Below the pieces are notes generated by a model. It was not told the origin of the DNA and did not search any database. It was given only the letters and a program-made list of their open reading frames with translations. A DNA stretch of 64,000 nt, taken from Desulfurispirillum indicum S5 (GTDB lineage: Bacteria; Chrysiogenota; Chrysiogenetes; Chrysiogenales; Chrysiogenaceae). The DNA is taken from NCBI RefSeq assembly GCF_000177635.2, contig NC_014836.1, positions 477,501-541,500 on the forward strand, read 5' to 3'. How positions within the stretch are numbered: position 1 is the stretch's first letter; each line of letters begins with the position of its first letter. This document shows, piece after piece, positions 1 to 9,673 of the stretch. Made by a program: the position numbers and the translations under genes.

Positions 1-1320
<1,320 letters not shown>

Positions 1321-1472
1321 GGCACTGCCCCTTTGCATGATAATACTATAACATACTTTGCGTTATATGCTGTTGCAAAAGTAACATATTTGCTGCAGCA
1401 GGGGAAGGGAAAGTTGCCAAAATATTGACAGGGATCTGCATTGGTATGTTCTTGTTTTTGAATGGGATGCGA

Positions 1473-2231
1473 CTAGGTGGTGCCGTTTGTGGAACCCTGT
1501 TCGGCGGTGGCGGGATTATCAGTGGGGGCTTTGACCTGGGAGCGCAGATAGTTTTCCATTTCCAGCAGGGACTTGTTGCAGGGGGCGACGGGGCTGGAAT
1601 GGTCAAGAACCGGTATCAGGTTTTTGTCCAGAAACATGATCCGGCCAGACTGCTGTAGCTTGCGCACGGCGGCAATGCAGCGTTCCAGCAGCTTGCGGTC
1701 GGAGAATATTTCGCGGTTGGTAATCTCTTCGCCGAAGACGCGGTGTTTTTTCAGAAACTGATAGAGGCTGGGCAGCACCTTCTGCTGGGGCGTCTGGGGG
1801 CCGATCACCAGGACCTCATCCTCGCCTTCGGCATGGGCCTGGGATTGTGTGCCGTGCAGCGCATCGTGGACGCGCTGCAGCAGTTCGCGGATATCGATGG
1901 GTTTGATAATATAGCTGTTGACATTGATTGCCGTCATCTGGGAAATATGGTGTTCCTCATTGAGGGCGGTGGTGATGATGACCGGTACTTCAGGATTGAT
2001 TTCGCGGATCAGCTCGATCATGCGAAAGCCGTCCATGACCGGCATGTTGATATCGGTGACCACGATGTCGGGGCGGTGTTCCCGGAACATGTCCAGGCCC
2101 TCTTGCCCGTTGGCGGCGATGTAGAGGTTTTTGACCCGACGTGAGAGGGGTTTTTCCAGCGCTTTCCGTATGACCGCTTCATCTTCGACATAGAGAATTT
2201 TCAGTTCGGAAAAATTCGGAGCAGTCTCCAC
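1473..2231 (-). CDS. Response regulator, CheY-like receiver plus unassigned C-terminal region
   Basis: The N-terminal ~125 residues form a complete receiver domain: acidic pocket E16/D17, phospho-acceptor D60 in VVTDINMPVMDG, switch Thr T87/T88 and K110 in IIKPID. After an acidic linker (about residues 134-145) comes a ~100-residue domain rich in helices and basic residues (roughly 150-240) that I do not recognise. It has no HTH, GGDEF, EAL or HD-GYP motif, so output is probably by protein-protein contact. No histidine kinase is adjacent, so this is an orphan regulator. It is transcribed toward pckA with a 152 bp gap that serves as the pckA promoter region. Confidence 0.85.
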   Translation of the reverse strand: METAPNFSELKILYVEDEAVIRKALEKPLSRRVKNLYIAANGQEGLDMFREHRPDIVVTDINMPVMDGFRMIELIREINPEVPVIITTALNEEHHISQMTAINVNSYIIKPIDIRELLQRVHDALHGTQSQAHAEGEDEVLVIGPQTPQQKVLPSLYQFLKKHRVFGEEITNREIFSDRKLLERCIAAVRKLQQSGRIMFLDKNLIPVLDHSSPVAPCNKSLLEMENYLRSQVKAPTDNPATAEQGSTNGTT

Positions 2232-2352
2232 GGCAGTCCTCCACGGTCAGCAGCCTGCTGGAATATTTTCTGGATACGCAGGCTGACTCTTCCTGAATTG
2301 TACACTGAAAAACATCTTAATACGCATCCCATGTGAGTTCAAGGATCTTATT

Positions 2353-3567
2353 GTGTCACCGTCGAAAAATACCATCATGAAACCATGCAGACCGCAGCTG
2401 CTCGCTCCGGCGGGTGATCTCGAAAAACTGTACACCGCCGTAACCTATGGTGCGGACGCGGTGTATATCGGTGGCGATATCGGTGGCCTGCGGCAGCGGG
2501 CGGGAAATTTTTCCCATGGCGATATGGTCCGGGGGATCTCCTTTGCCCATGGGCATGGCGCGAAGGTATACGTGGCCGTCAATATCTACCCCCGTCCCGA
2601 AGATATAGCGCTCCTTCCCCCGTACCTTGCCGCGCTTCGTGCACATGGTGTCGACGCCGTCATCGCCTCTGACCCTGCCGTGGTGCGCTGTGCCCTTGAG
2701 CATGGCCACACGGTGCATCTGTCCACGCAGGCGTCGTGCATGAATACTCCCGAAGCCCTGGCCTGGAAGGAGACCGGGGTGAGCCGTATGGTTGCCGCCC
2801 GGGAGCTTTCCATCGAGCAGGTGCAGCGTATAGGTGCCGCCAGTGGCCTGGAAACGGAGATGTTTGTCCACGGCTCCCTGTGCATGTCCTACAGTGGCAA
2901 GTGCCTGATCAGTAATTTCACCGCAGGCCGCGACGCTAACCGCGGGGGCTGTGTCCAGAGCTGCCGCTGGGGCTACCGGGTCTGCGGGGAAGCAAAGGAC
3001 CCTGGTGAACTGGTCTATCCCTTGAATTCACAGGATATCATGGGTATCAGGCAGCTGGGGCGCTTTCGCGATGCCGGCATAAGCTGTCTGAAAATCGAGG
3101 GGCGCATGAAATCACACCTCTATATCGCAGCCACCACCTGCGCCTACCGCAACGCCATCGATGACCATGATGGTACCCCTGAAACGGTGGACGCCATGGA
3201 AGAACTTCTTCGCAAAATTTCCAACCGGGGCTTCACAGCGCACTTTCTGGCGGGCAGACCGGAGGATCCCGGGATCAACCTGCGCTCCTCGGGGTATGTG
3301 AGCCAGGTTGAGTATATCGGCCAGATCATCGGATGGCAGGATGGCGTAGCCCTGCTCTACAGTCGCGCGCCAGTGCGTTCCGGGGAGCCATTGTTTCTGC
3401 TGAACACTGATGGTGAACTGCTGGAGCTGCCTGGTCAGATGCGGGAAATGGATGACACCATGGTCAAGTCGGTCAATCCAGGCACTCTCGTGCAGGTGGA
3501 AGTGCCCGTTGCCTGCCAGTACTGGGTGGTATGCAAGGGAACTGAGCCACAGAGGAGGCCATGGTGA
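2353..3567 (+). CDS. U32 family peptidase-like protein (RNA hydroxylation type)
   Basis: 404 residues. The U32 signature is present near residues 172-192: EMFVHGSLCMSYSGKCLIS followed by the conserved Asn-Arg-Gly-Gly-Cys and the SCRW Cys. Characterised relatives (TrhP, RlhA) work in tRNA or 23S rRNA hydroxylation with a Cys-bound iron-sulfur cluster rather than as proteases. N-terminal LLAPAGDLEKL is typical of the TIM-barrel start. I chose GTG at 2353 because AAGGA at 2341-2345 lies 7 nt upstream. An in-frame ATG at 2377 is possible but has no ribosome-binding site. It overlaps the next gene by 7 nt, so the two are co-translated. Confidence 0.85.
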   Translation: MSPSKNTIMKPCRPQLLAPAGDLEKLYTAVTYGADAVYIGGDIGGLRQRAGNFSHGDMVRGISFAHGHGAKVYVAVNIYPRPEDIALLPPYLAALRAHGVDAVIASDPAVVRCALEHGHTVHLSTQASCMNTPEALAWKETGVSRMVAARELSIEQVQRIGAASGLETEMFVHGSLCMSYSGKCLISNFTAGRDANRGGCVQSCRWGYRVCGEAKDPGELVYPLNSQDIMGIRQLGRFRDAGISCLKIEGRMKSHLYIAATTCAYRNAIDDHDGTPETVDAMEELLRKISNRGFTAHFLAGRPEDPGINLRSSGYVSQVEYIGQIIGWQDGVALLYSRAPVRSGEPLFLLNTDGELLELPGQMREMDDTMVKSVNPGTLVQVEVPVACQYWVVCKGTEPQRRPW

Positions 3568-4637
3568 ACGGTAAATTCGTGGTCTGCAGTGCAGACGATA
3601 TTCGCAGCGTTCAGGAGTATGGCGTGAAGCGTGTTATCATCCCCTGGGCTGCTGCCAGCCAGGGGTCGGGAGTCTTTCTGCCTGAGCTGGAGGCGATGCT
3701 CACCCAGGCCCATGATGGTGGCATGCAGGTGGATCTCGCTGCTGACATCCTGCCCGATGACTCCCAGCTTGATGCCCTGATGGACGAGTTCCGGCGTACA
3801 GACCTGCTGCGGCCCGGCCGTATCCAGGGTGTCAGGCTGCAGAATATCGGCCTGGCGCGGGTTATCAGGCAGGCATATCCCCACCTGAAGGTGATTTTTG
3901 ACGTGCGTTCCGGTGGGAACCATCCCGCCTACTATACCTGGCTGCAGCGGATGGGGCTGGATGGCGCCGTGCTCTCCCGTGAGCTTAGCCTGGAGAGTCT
4001 CCCGGATTTCTTTCGCTCCGCTGGCGCGCCCTTTTCTTTTGAGCTGAGGGTTTTTGGCGCCATTGCCTTTTTCAGCAGCCGTCGCGCGCTGCTTGATATG
4101 GCCGTGGGGCAGACATGCCTGCTGGAAGAGCCCTCGCGTCCCGGCCAGCGTTTTCTGCTGGAGCGGGGCAACGATTCGGTGCTCCACCACTCCCGTTACC
4201 TTGATCTGCGGGGCCACCTCGGGCGTCTGCAATCCTGGCCGTTGACCCTGGTACTGGATTATCGCCATGTGTGCACCTGCCGGGAGATGCTTGCGTACTG
4301 GTTTGATGGCAGGGAGTTTGCCGCGCTGCACGGTCTCGCTCCCATGGCTGATCCCCAGTTGCCTCGGGAAGAGAGTCGCCCGCCATCCGATGCTCAGGAG
4401 CCCGTGGCGCGCCTGCTTGATGTGAAGCGTTCACGCTACCTGGTGGCGGAGGTCTTCGCTGGTCTGGCTGATGGCGAGGAACTGCTCTGCCAGTCTCCCG
4501 AGGGGAAGTGTTTTTCCCTGCGCTGGCAGCCCCGGAAAACCTGGAGCGGATCGCCCGGGAGTTCGCTGGCGCTGCTGCCGTGGGTGAAAGGAGCGACTGT
4601 GGGAGCGGTGTTGATGCGAAAGGATGTGGATGGGTGA
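3561..4637 (+). CDS. Degenerate U32-like protein paired with the upstream U32 gene
   Basis: 358 residues, starting inside the previous gene (ATGGTGA overlap) behind an AGGAGG at 3553-3558. The fold looks like the second half of U32 proteins: FELRVFGAIAFFSSRRALL (near residue 165) aligns by pattern with the U32 signature, but the signature cysteines are absent. Cys residues around CTCRE near 240 could be unrelated. It may be a non-catalytic partner of the upstream protein, in the way UbiU and UbiV form a heterodimer of U32 proteins, although those keep their cysteines. Assignment to U32 is by pattern and context, and the function is unknown. Confidence 0.6.
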   Translation: MVNGKFVVCSADDIRSVQEYGVKRVIIPWAAASQGSGVFLPELEAMLTQAHDGGMQVDLAADILPDDSQLDALMDEFRRTDLLRPGRIQGVRLQNIGLARVIRQAYPHLKVIFDVRSGGNHPAYYTWLQRMGLDGAVLSRELSLESLPDFFRSAGAPFSFELRVFGAIAFFSSRRALLDMAVGQTCLLEEPSRPGQRFLLERGNDSVLHHSRYLDLRGHLGRLQSWPLTLVLDYRHVCTCREMLAYWFDGREFAALHGLAPMADPQLPREESRPPSDAQEPVARLLDVKRSRYLVAEVFAGLADGEELLCQSPEGKCFSLRWQPRKTWSGSPGSSLALLPWVKGATVGAVLMRKDVDG

Positions 4638-4649
4638 AATGCCAGGAAC

Positions 4650-4687
4650 CCTCAGCAGGCTGCTGGAAAACCCCCATCAGCGTTGCC
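4650..4687. repeat. Fragment of dispersed repeat family A
   Basis: A 38 bp piece reading CAGCAGGCTGCTGGAAAACC...CATCAGCGTTGCC matches the first end of the ~150 bp family A elements described at 12620-12775. It lies between the U32-like gene and the tRNA terminator. Confidence 0.5.
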
Positions 4688-4689
4688 AA

Positions 4690-4719
4690 GAAAAAAAGCA
4701 CACTCATGTGAGTGTGCTT
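4690..4719 (-). terminator. Intrinsic terminator of the tRNA cluster
   Basis: Perfect palindrome at 4696-4719 (11 bp arms AAGCACACTCA / TGAGTGTGCTT) with seven A at 4691-4697 on the plus strand, which is a U-run after the hairpin on the minus strand. It follows the last tRNA of the minus-strand cluster. Confidence 0.85.
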
Positions 4720-4727
4720 GTTCCATT

Positions 4728-4804
4728 TGGAGCGGGAAACGGGACTCGAACCCGCGACCCTCAGCTTGGAAGGCTGATGCTCTAGCCAACTGAGCTACTC
4801 CCGC
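4728..4804 (-). tRNA. tRNA-Gly (anticodon TCC)
   Basis: Cloverleaf readable on the minus strand: acceptor GCGGGAG pairing with TTCCCGC, D-arm GCTCAGTTGGCTAGAGC, anticodon arm CAGCC-TTCCAA-GCTG with TCC, T-arm with GGTTCGAGTCCC, discriminator T and encoded CCA. Last gene of the Thr-Tyr-Gly cluster. Confidence 0.95.
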
Positions 4805-4812
4805 TTAAAGAG

Positions 4813-4897
4813 TGGTGGGGAGGGGAGGATTCGAACCTCCGAAGTCGATGACGACAGATTTACAGTCTGTTCCCTTTGGCCGCTCGGGAACCTCCCC
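4813..4897 (-). tRNA. tRNA-Tyr (anticodon GTA)
   Basis: Class II tRNA with a long variable arm: acceptor GGGGAGG, anticodon arm ACAGACTGTAAATCTGT with GTA, variable arm CGTCATCGACTTCG, T-loop GGTTCGAATCC and encoded CCA. 85 nt, 8 nt upstream of tRNA-Gly. Confidence 0.95.
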
Positions 4898-4912
4898 ACG
4901 ATAATGGCTGAA

Positions 4913-4988
4913 TGGAGCTGGTGAGAGGAATTGAACCCCCAACCTGCTGATTACAAGTCAGCTGCTCTGCCAATTGAGCTACACCAGC
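4913..4988 (-). tRNA. tRNA-Thr (anticodon TGT)
   Basis: Acceptor GCTGGTG pairs with CACCAGC. Anticodon arm CTGACTTGTAATCAG gives TGT. T-loop GGTTCAATTCC and encoded CCA are present. First gene of the cluster on the minus strand. The order Thr-Tyr-Gly is the one that commonly precedes tuf in proteobacteria, but no tuf gene follows here. Confidence 0.95.
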
Positions 4989-5070
4989 CCATACGCCGAC
5001 AGAGGACAGGCCCCCGTCGAACATCGGGGATTATAGGGAAATACTCAGCGATTTCAAGCAAAATCTCCGC

Positions 5071-5271
5071 TTACTTGTCTTTTTCCTGCATCTGCTCCCA
5101 GCGCAGTGCTTTACGGGGAGGGTTTCGGTCGGAGGTGCTGGACTCATCCCCGATGGCCTGCTGCTGCAGCTGCAAATCGGCAACATAATCAGGGCATCGT
5201 GATGGATCGGAAATGGAGAATTTTTTCCCGCAGGTGGCGCGCCAGGCGCAGGTGGCACAAGTCTGTTTCAT
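5071..5271 (-). CDS. Small cysteine-motif protein, unknown function
   Basis: 66 residues beginning MKQTCATCAWRATCGKKF, with four Cys (C5, C8, C14 and one in SRCPDY) in a CxxCx5C...C arrangement that could hold zinc or an iron-sulfur cluster. The rest is polar. The start ATG at 5271 overlaps the stop of the upstream gene (ATGA) and has AGGAG 7 nt upstream, which favours it over an earlier in-frame codon at 5304. It is the last gene of the signalling operon. Similar short CATCAWR proteins occur in deltaproteobacteria from memory; no function is known to me. Confidence 0.75.
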   Translation of the reverse strand: MKQTCATCAWRATCGKKFSISDPSRCPDYVADLQLQQQAIGDESSTSDRNPPRKALRWEQMQEKDK

Positions 5272-6188
5272 GGATGGCTCCTGAAGTCGGGTCTCTGGAC
5301 GCACAGCTTGTCGGCTCGCTTGATCAGGATGACGCGGTTGCCCTTGCGGTTATACTGAATGCGGTCCATGTAAAAGTAGCTCATGAGAATGCCCCGGCCA
5401 GAGGTCTTCAAAAGGTTTTCCGCATTGCGAGGATCTGGAAGCTGCTTGACGTTGAAGCCCTCGCCTTCGTCTTCCACGATAAAAGTGAAGAGGTTGCGAC
5501 GGAAGATAAAAACAAAACGCACCTTCTTGTGACCGTGCTGGCGGGTGCGCTCTTCAAAAAGCTGCTGATATGTGCCAGCATCAAGGGCATCGTTTTTCTC
5601 GTCGTAGCCGATGCGCAGGTTTCCGTGCTCAATGGCGTTCAGCAGGATTTCAAAGAGGGCCATGCGGATTTCATTGGCGCTTTTGGCGCTGCAGAAGGTA
5701 TTGATGGTGGGCATCAGGGAGCTGATGACGCCGTGAATCATGTCGATGCTGTTATCGAGAGCGTATTCGCGGCGCTCTTCCACGAGCTGCTTCAGTATCA
5801 TGGTATTGGCGAAACTCTGCAGCAGTCGAATCACAGCCCTGTCGAGGGATTCCAGCAGCTCTTCATTACTCCAGGGCGGTGCCAGGTAGTCAAAAGCGCC
5901 GCAGCGCAGGCAGTGCAGAATGCAGTCGGGGGCATTCTCGCGCCCCAGGACGATGATGGGAATATCGGGAGTCACCTTGCGGATTTTGGCAATGGGCTGC
6001 TCGTTGAGGCATTGGTCGCTGCCTTCATCGATGATGATGTGTGGCATGCTCTCCCAGTAGAGATCAAATGCCTGTTCCGCCGTGGAAAAGAGCACGGAAA
6101 AGCCCCTGCTCTGGAGCGCCTGTATCGTCGCTGCCTGCTCCTGGAAAAAGTCTCCGGTTCCTATCCACAGAAGAGAGTGCCCTTGCAT
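5268..6188 (-). CDS. Receiver-like domain fused to a GHKL (RsbW-type) ATPase
   Basis: 306 residues. Residues 1-120 resemble a response-regulator receiver, with an Asp in PHIIIDEG, but the conserved C-terminal Lys is lost (FDYLAPPW where FDYLxKPF is expected), so phosphorylation signalling is doubtful. The C-terminal part is a GHKL ATPase: N-box EILLNAIEHGN, G1 DEGEGF, G2 TSGRGILM. The short form and the NAIEHG motif are typical of anti-sigma-factor kinases such as RsbW/SpoIIAB. It sits downstream of a CheW gene, so a partner-switching output of the chemosensory-like operon is plausible. No histidine of an HK dimerisation helix is visible. Confidence 0.8.
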   Translation of the reverse strand: MQGHSLLWIGTGDFFQEQAATIQALQSRGFSVLFSTAEQAFDLYWESMPHIIIDEGSDQCLNEQPIAKIRKVTPDIPIIVLGRENAPDCILHCLRCGAFDYLAPPWSNEELLESLDRAVIRLLQSFANTMILKQLVEERREYALDNSIDMIHGVISSLMPTINTFCSAKSANEIRMALFEILLNAIEHGNLRIGYDEKNDALDAGTYQQLFEERTRQHGHKKVRFVFIFRRNLFTFIVEDEGEGFNVKQLPDPRNAENLLKTSGRGILMSYFYMDRIQYNRKGNRVILIKRADKLCVQRPDFRSHP

Positions 6189-6197
6189 GTCCGTCCT

Positions 6198-6707
6198 TTA
6201 CGTGTTGGAGAGGATATCGTCCATTTCGCCTTCGCTGAAAAGGGAGTTCATGTCCAGTAGAATCAGCAGGCGATCCTGGTACTGCACCACGCCACCAAGG
6301 CGCTGGCGTCCGCCCTTGGCGATGGAGGGATTGGCCTCCACCTGGCTGTTCCTGATGCGCACCACTTCCCGTACAGCGTCCACCACCAGTCCGATGAGTT
6401 TCCCCTGCACGCTGACAATGATGATGTTGGTTTCCTCCTGCAGGTCAGAGGTGGGATGTCCCAGCTTTTTCGCCAGGTTGATGATGGGGATGACCGAACC
6501 GCGCAAATCGATGATGCCCTCCATGAAGGAGGAGCTTTTCGGTATGGAAGTGATGGTGGTTTTCTTGATGATTTCCCGCACCATGTGGATATCCACCAGG
6601 TACTCTTCATCGTGGAGCATAAAGCTCACAAACTGGAGCATTTCGTCGTTGTTTTCCGTCAGGGACGTATCAAGAATCTTTTCTTCCTGAGGCTTTGACT
6701 TCTGCAT
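6198..6707 (-). CDS. cheW: CheW-type coupling protein
   Basis: 169 residues. A CheW domain fills residues ~22-165: FVSFMLHDEEYLVDIHMVREII, then GIIDLRGSVIPIINLAKKLG and VVDAVREVVRI, all standard CheW beta-barrel segments. In chemosensory arrays CheW links CheA to receptors. Here it lies in an operon with a degenerate HD-GYP protein and a receiver-ATPase, without cheA. Start set at the ATG at 6707 because AGGAG lies ~6 nt upstream. An ATG nine codons earlier lacks a site. Confidence 0.9.
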   Translation of the reverse strand: MQKSKPQEEKILDTSLTENNDEMLQFVSFMLHDEEYLVDIHMVREIIKKTTITSIPKSSSFMEGIIDLRGSVIPIINLAKKLGHPTSDLQEETNIIIVSVQGKLIGLVVDAVREVVRIRNSQVEANPSIAKGGRQRLGGVVQYQDRLLILLDMNSLFSEGEMDDILSNT

Positions 6708-6724
6708 GGCACACTCCTGCTCTC

Positions 6725-7897
6725 TCAGATGCACTGTATCTGAATAAAGGGTTGTTCGATCAGATTGATGAAGACATCGTCTGCCAGAGCATCGCCGTCC
6801 GGGGTATCCAGGACCTTGATGAGCGGGCGGTTGATCTCGAGGGTTGAAAGTTCCCAGACCACTCCGGTATGCCCGGCATATTCACCGCTGAGAATCTGGA
6901 TTTCGCTTCCCGCTGGGTAGCGGGGCGTGATGGAGATGAACACCTTGACCATCTCCAGGTTCAGACGGTTTCCCGCCAGGCGCATGATCACATCCAGGGC
7001 CCTGTCCACGGTCATGGCTTTGCGGTAGGGTCGGTGGGAAGTCAGGGCCACGAAGGTATCCACAATGGCGCAGATCTCTGCGTAGCGGTGTATCTGCGCT
7101 TTGGTGGCAATGGGTTCACGCCTTTTGGGGATGCGGTTGGAGCCCTTGAGGGCGCGGGGATAGCCACTGCCATCCTGGCTTTCATGGTGCTGATAGGCCA
7201 TGTGGGCCGCCAGAATGCCCACCCGCGGGTTCTTGCGCAGGAACTCATATCCCAGATGGGGGTGGTGGCGCATCAGGGCGTCCTCGGCGGCGCTCAGGGC
7301 GCCTTCGCGCTCCACCAGCGCCGTCGGCAGAAAGAACATGCCCACATTGTGCATCAGCCCCCCCTGGGCGATGGCGGCAATCTCCTTGCTGTCATAGAGC
7401 ATCTTGCGGGCCATCATGACGCAGCCTGCCAGAACCTCGATGGCGTGGTGGGAGAAGTAGCCTTCCCGCTCCTCCTGGGGGGTGACCACAAAACACTTGG
7501 AGCTTCCCAGGAAAATGTTTTCCAGAAGACTCTTGCTGGCAGCTTCCAGCTCACTGAGCCACTCTGAAGTTATTCCCTTGGGGCAGACTGCATCCATGTG
7601 GGTTTCCGGGTCGTCGATGGTCTGGTTGGCATGCGCCTCGGTGATGGCGTGGAAAACCTGGTGAACGCGATGCCTGGTGGTGCGCTTCAGATCTTCGCTG
7701 ATCGTGGCAGAGGGCTGCATTCCCTGGGTACGGGGGTCATCCATGTACACCCACAGGACTCCCAGCTCGTCCAGGCGGTCGAGATTCTTGCCGCTCAGGC
7801 GATAGCCGGCACCCACCAGGAGGTTGTCTCCCCCGGTGTACACGCCATCGGCGGTCTTTTCGCCCGACTGAATTTTTTCCAGGGAAATCCTGCGCAC
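6725..7897 (-). CDS. HD-GYP family protein with altered metal motif
   Basis: 390 residues. The N-terminal ~110 residues resemble the DUF3391-type region that precedes many HD-GYP domains. The central domain keeps HHESQDGSGYPR and the later YAEICAIVDTFVALTSHRPYR, but the HD dyad reads GGLMHNVGMFFLP instead of LLHDIGK, so the metal-binding Asp is Asn and the Lys is Met. Cyclic-di-GMP hydrolysis is therefore doubtful and a ligand-sensing role is possible. The C-terminal ~70 residues form a small beta domain. GTG start with AGGTGA just upstream. First gene of the operon with cheW and the receiver-ATPase. Confidence 0.85.
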   Translation of the reverse strand: MRRISLEKIQSGEKTADGVYTGGDNLLVGAGYRLSGKNLDRLDELGVLWVYMDDPRTQGMQPSATISEDLKRTTRHRVHQVFHAITEAHANQTIDDPETHMDAVCPKGITSEWLSELEAASKSLLENIFLGSSKCFVVTPQEEREGYFSHHAIEVLAGCVMMARKMLYDSKEIAAIAQGGLMHNVGMFFLPTALVEREGALSAAEDALMRHHPHLGYEFLRKNPRVGILAAHMAYQHHESQDGSGYPRALKGSNRIPKRREPIATKAQIHRYAEICAIVDTFVALTSHRPYRKAMTVDRALDVIMRLAGNRLNLEMVKVFISITPRYPAGSEIQILSGEYAGHTGVVWELSTLEINRPLIKVLDTPDGDALADDVFINLIEQPFIQIQCI

Positions 7898-7939
7898 GCG
7901 TCACCTGTGTATTGAAATAAGCCGTTTACGGGTAATCTT

Positions 7940-9160
7940 TTACAGTAAGTGTCCCAGCTTGTCTTTCTTGGTGTTGAGGTAGCGGGTATTGTGTTCGCAC
8001 TCTGCTGTATGCAGGGGAACGCGCTCGTCTATCTCAAGCCCGTATCCGGAAAGGCCCACCAGTTTACGGGGGTTGTTGGTCAGCAAGCGGATCTTTTTGA
8101 TGCCGAGGTCGGCGATGATCTGGGCGCCGGTGCCATAGTCGCGCAGGTCAGCGGCAAATCCCAGGGCTTCGTTGGCCTCCACCGTATCCATGCCCTCGTC
8201 CTGCAGATGGTAGGCGCGGATCTTATTGAGAATGCCGATGCCGCGTCCTTCCTGGAAGAGGTAGAGCACAACGCCGGATCCCGCCTCTTCAATGGCCTTC
8301 ATGGCTGTCTGAATCTGGGAACCGCAGTCGCAGCGCAGGGAGCCAAACACATCTCCTGTCAGGCACTGGGAGTGTACCCGCACCAGGGTCGGGGTTTCCG
8401 GAGTGATATCCCCCTTCACCAGGGCGATGTGCTCACTGCCATCCAGTCGGGAGCGGTAGCCGATCAGTTTGAAGTCGCCACCGTAGCGGGTGGGCAGATT
8501 GGCTTCGGCGATGCGCTCTATGGAAAGCTCTTTTCTGACATGAACGCGGTAGGAGATCAGATCTTTGATGGTCACCAGTTTCATATGGTGTTCGTCGGCA
8601 AAGGCGCGCAGTTCGCTGTAACGCGCCATGGTGCCGTCGTCGTTCATGATCTCGCAGATGACCCCGGCAGGCGAGAGGCCGGCCAGGCGGGCCAGATCCA
8701 CGCTGCCCTCGGTCTGGCCGGTGCGCTGCAGGACGCCGCCATCTTTGGCGATCAGGGGGAATACATGGCCGGGGCGCACCAGGTCGTGGGCTTTGCTGTC
8801 GGGGGCCACGGCGGTCAGAATCGTATGGGCCCGGTCCTGGGCGCTGATGCCGGTACTGACGCCGTGACGGGCTTCGATGGAGACGGTGAAGGCCGTCTCG
8901 AAGGCGCAGGTGTTGTCGCGCACCATGGGCCCGAGATCCAGGGTCTCCGCCTTTTCGCGACTCAGGGAGAGGCAGATCAGGCCGCGGCCGAATTTCGCCA
9001 TGAAGTTGATGATTTCCGGCGTGACCTTCTCGGCCGCACAGACCAGGTCACCCTCGTTTTCGCGATCTTCGTCATCCACCAGGATGACCATCTTGCCATT
9101 GCGGATATCCTCAATGGCCTCTTCTATGGAATCAAAGCGTTGTTTTTCGTCACTGCTCAT
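7940..9160 (-). CDS. ribBA: Bifunctional 3,4-dihydroxy-2-butanone-4-phosphate synthase / GTP cyclohydrolase II
   Basis: Catalyses two entry reactions of riboflavin synthesis: ribulose-5-phosphate to DHBP and GTP to the pyrimidine precursor. 406 residues. The N-terminal RibB half has [11 protein letters not shown] and the RHGVSTGIS region. The C-terminal RibA half has the zinc-binding [20 protein letters not shown], the [14 protein letters not shown] loop and LLTNNPRK. Both halves appear intact. Start ATG at 9160 has AGGAG 11 nt upstream; the reading frame stays open further upstream into rpiB, but without homology. It lies 19 nt after rpiB on the same strand. No FMN riboswitch is visible. Confidence 0.96.
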   Translation of the reverse strand: MSSDEKQRFDSIEEAIEDIRNGKMVILVDDEDRENEGDLVCAAEKVTPEIINFMAKFGRGLICLSLSREKAETLDLGPMVRDNTCAFETAFTVSIEARHGVSTGISAQDRAHTILTAVAPDSKAHDLVRPGHVFPLIAKDGGVLQRTGQTEGSVDLARLAGLSPAGVICEIMNDDGTMARYSELRAFADEHHMKLVTIKDLISYRVHVRKELSIERIAEANLPTRYGGDFKLIGYRSRLDGSEHIALVKGDITPETPTLVRVHSQCLTGDVFGSLRCDCGSQIQTAMKAIEEAGSGVVLYLFQEGRGIGILNKIRAYHLQDEGMDTVEANEALGFAADLRDYGTGAQIIADLGIKKIRLLTNNPRKLVGLSGYGLEIDERVPLHTAECEHNTRYLNTKKDKLGHLL

Positions 9161-9179
9161 GCTGTCGTTGTCTCCTGTG

Positions 9180-9641
9180 TTAGCAGCCCGGCGCAGCTTT
9201 GGAAGCTGTCTCCAGGTCACGGATTTTCTGCAGGCGTCCGCTGTGGCGCCCTCCCTCAAACTCGCTGTCAAGCCATACTTGCACGATATCGGCAGCCAGA
9301 TCCGGGCCGATGATGCGTCCACCCAGGCACAGCACATTGGAGTCGTTGTGCAGGCGGCTGAAGCGGGCGGTGTACAGGTCGTTGCACAGGGTGGCGCGGA
9401 TGCCCGCGAACTTGTTAGCGGCAATGCTCATGCCAATACCAGAGCCGCACACCAGGATGCCCCGCTGGGCCTGCCCGCTTCTGATAGCCTGACAGACCGG
9501 GCTGGCGTAGTCCGGGTAGTCCACCCGCTCAGTATTCATGCAACCAAAATCAAGAATATCCAGTCCATTTTTACGGACCACGGAAAGAATCAGCTCCTTG
9601 AGCATAAAACCGCCGTGATCACATCCGAAAGCTATCTGCAC
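9180..9641 (-). CDS. rpiB: Ribose-5-phosphate isomerase B
   Basis: Interconverts ribose-5-P and ribulose-5-P. The product is the substrate of RibB encoded just downstream, which fits the operon. 153 residues, full family length. Begins [12 protein letters not shown], with the catalytic Cys in [14 protein letters not shown], the substrate-binding [14 protein letters not shown] stretch and the C-terminal [13 protein letters not shown] motif. Confidence 0.96.
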   Translation of the reverse strand: MQIAFGCDHGGFMLKELILSVVRKNGLDILDFGCMNTERVDYPDYASPVCQAIRSGQAQRGILVCGSGIGMSIAANKFAGIRATLCNDLYTARFSRLHNDSNVLCLGGRIIGPDLAADIVQVWLDSEFEGGRHSGRLQKIRDLETASKAAPGC

Positions 9642-9673
9642 ATATCCTCCAGGGAAAATAGGGTATTTTTTGT

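Noticed and set aside
5106-6260. Long plus-strand open frame opposite the receiver-ATPase gene
   Set aside because: It is an antisense shadow of the minus-strand gene, with no motif or ribosome-binding site. The minus-strand product has a full GHKL domain.
9161-9179. Possible FMN riboswitch before ribBA
   Set aside because: Only 19 bp separate rpiB and ribBA, far too short, and nothing similar is seen upstream of rpiB.
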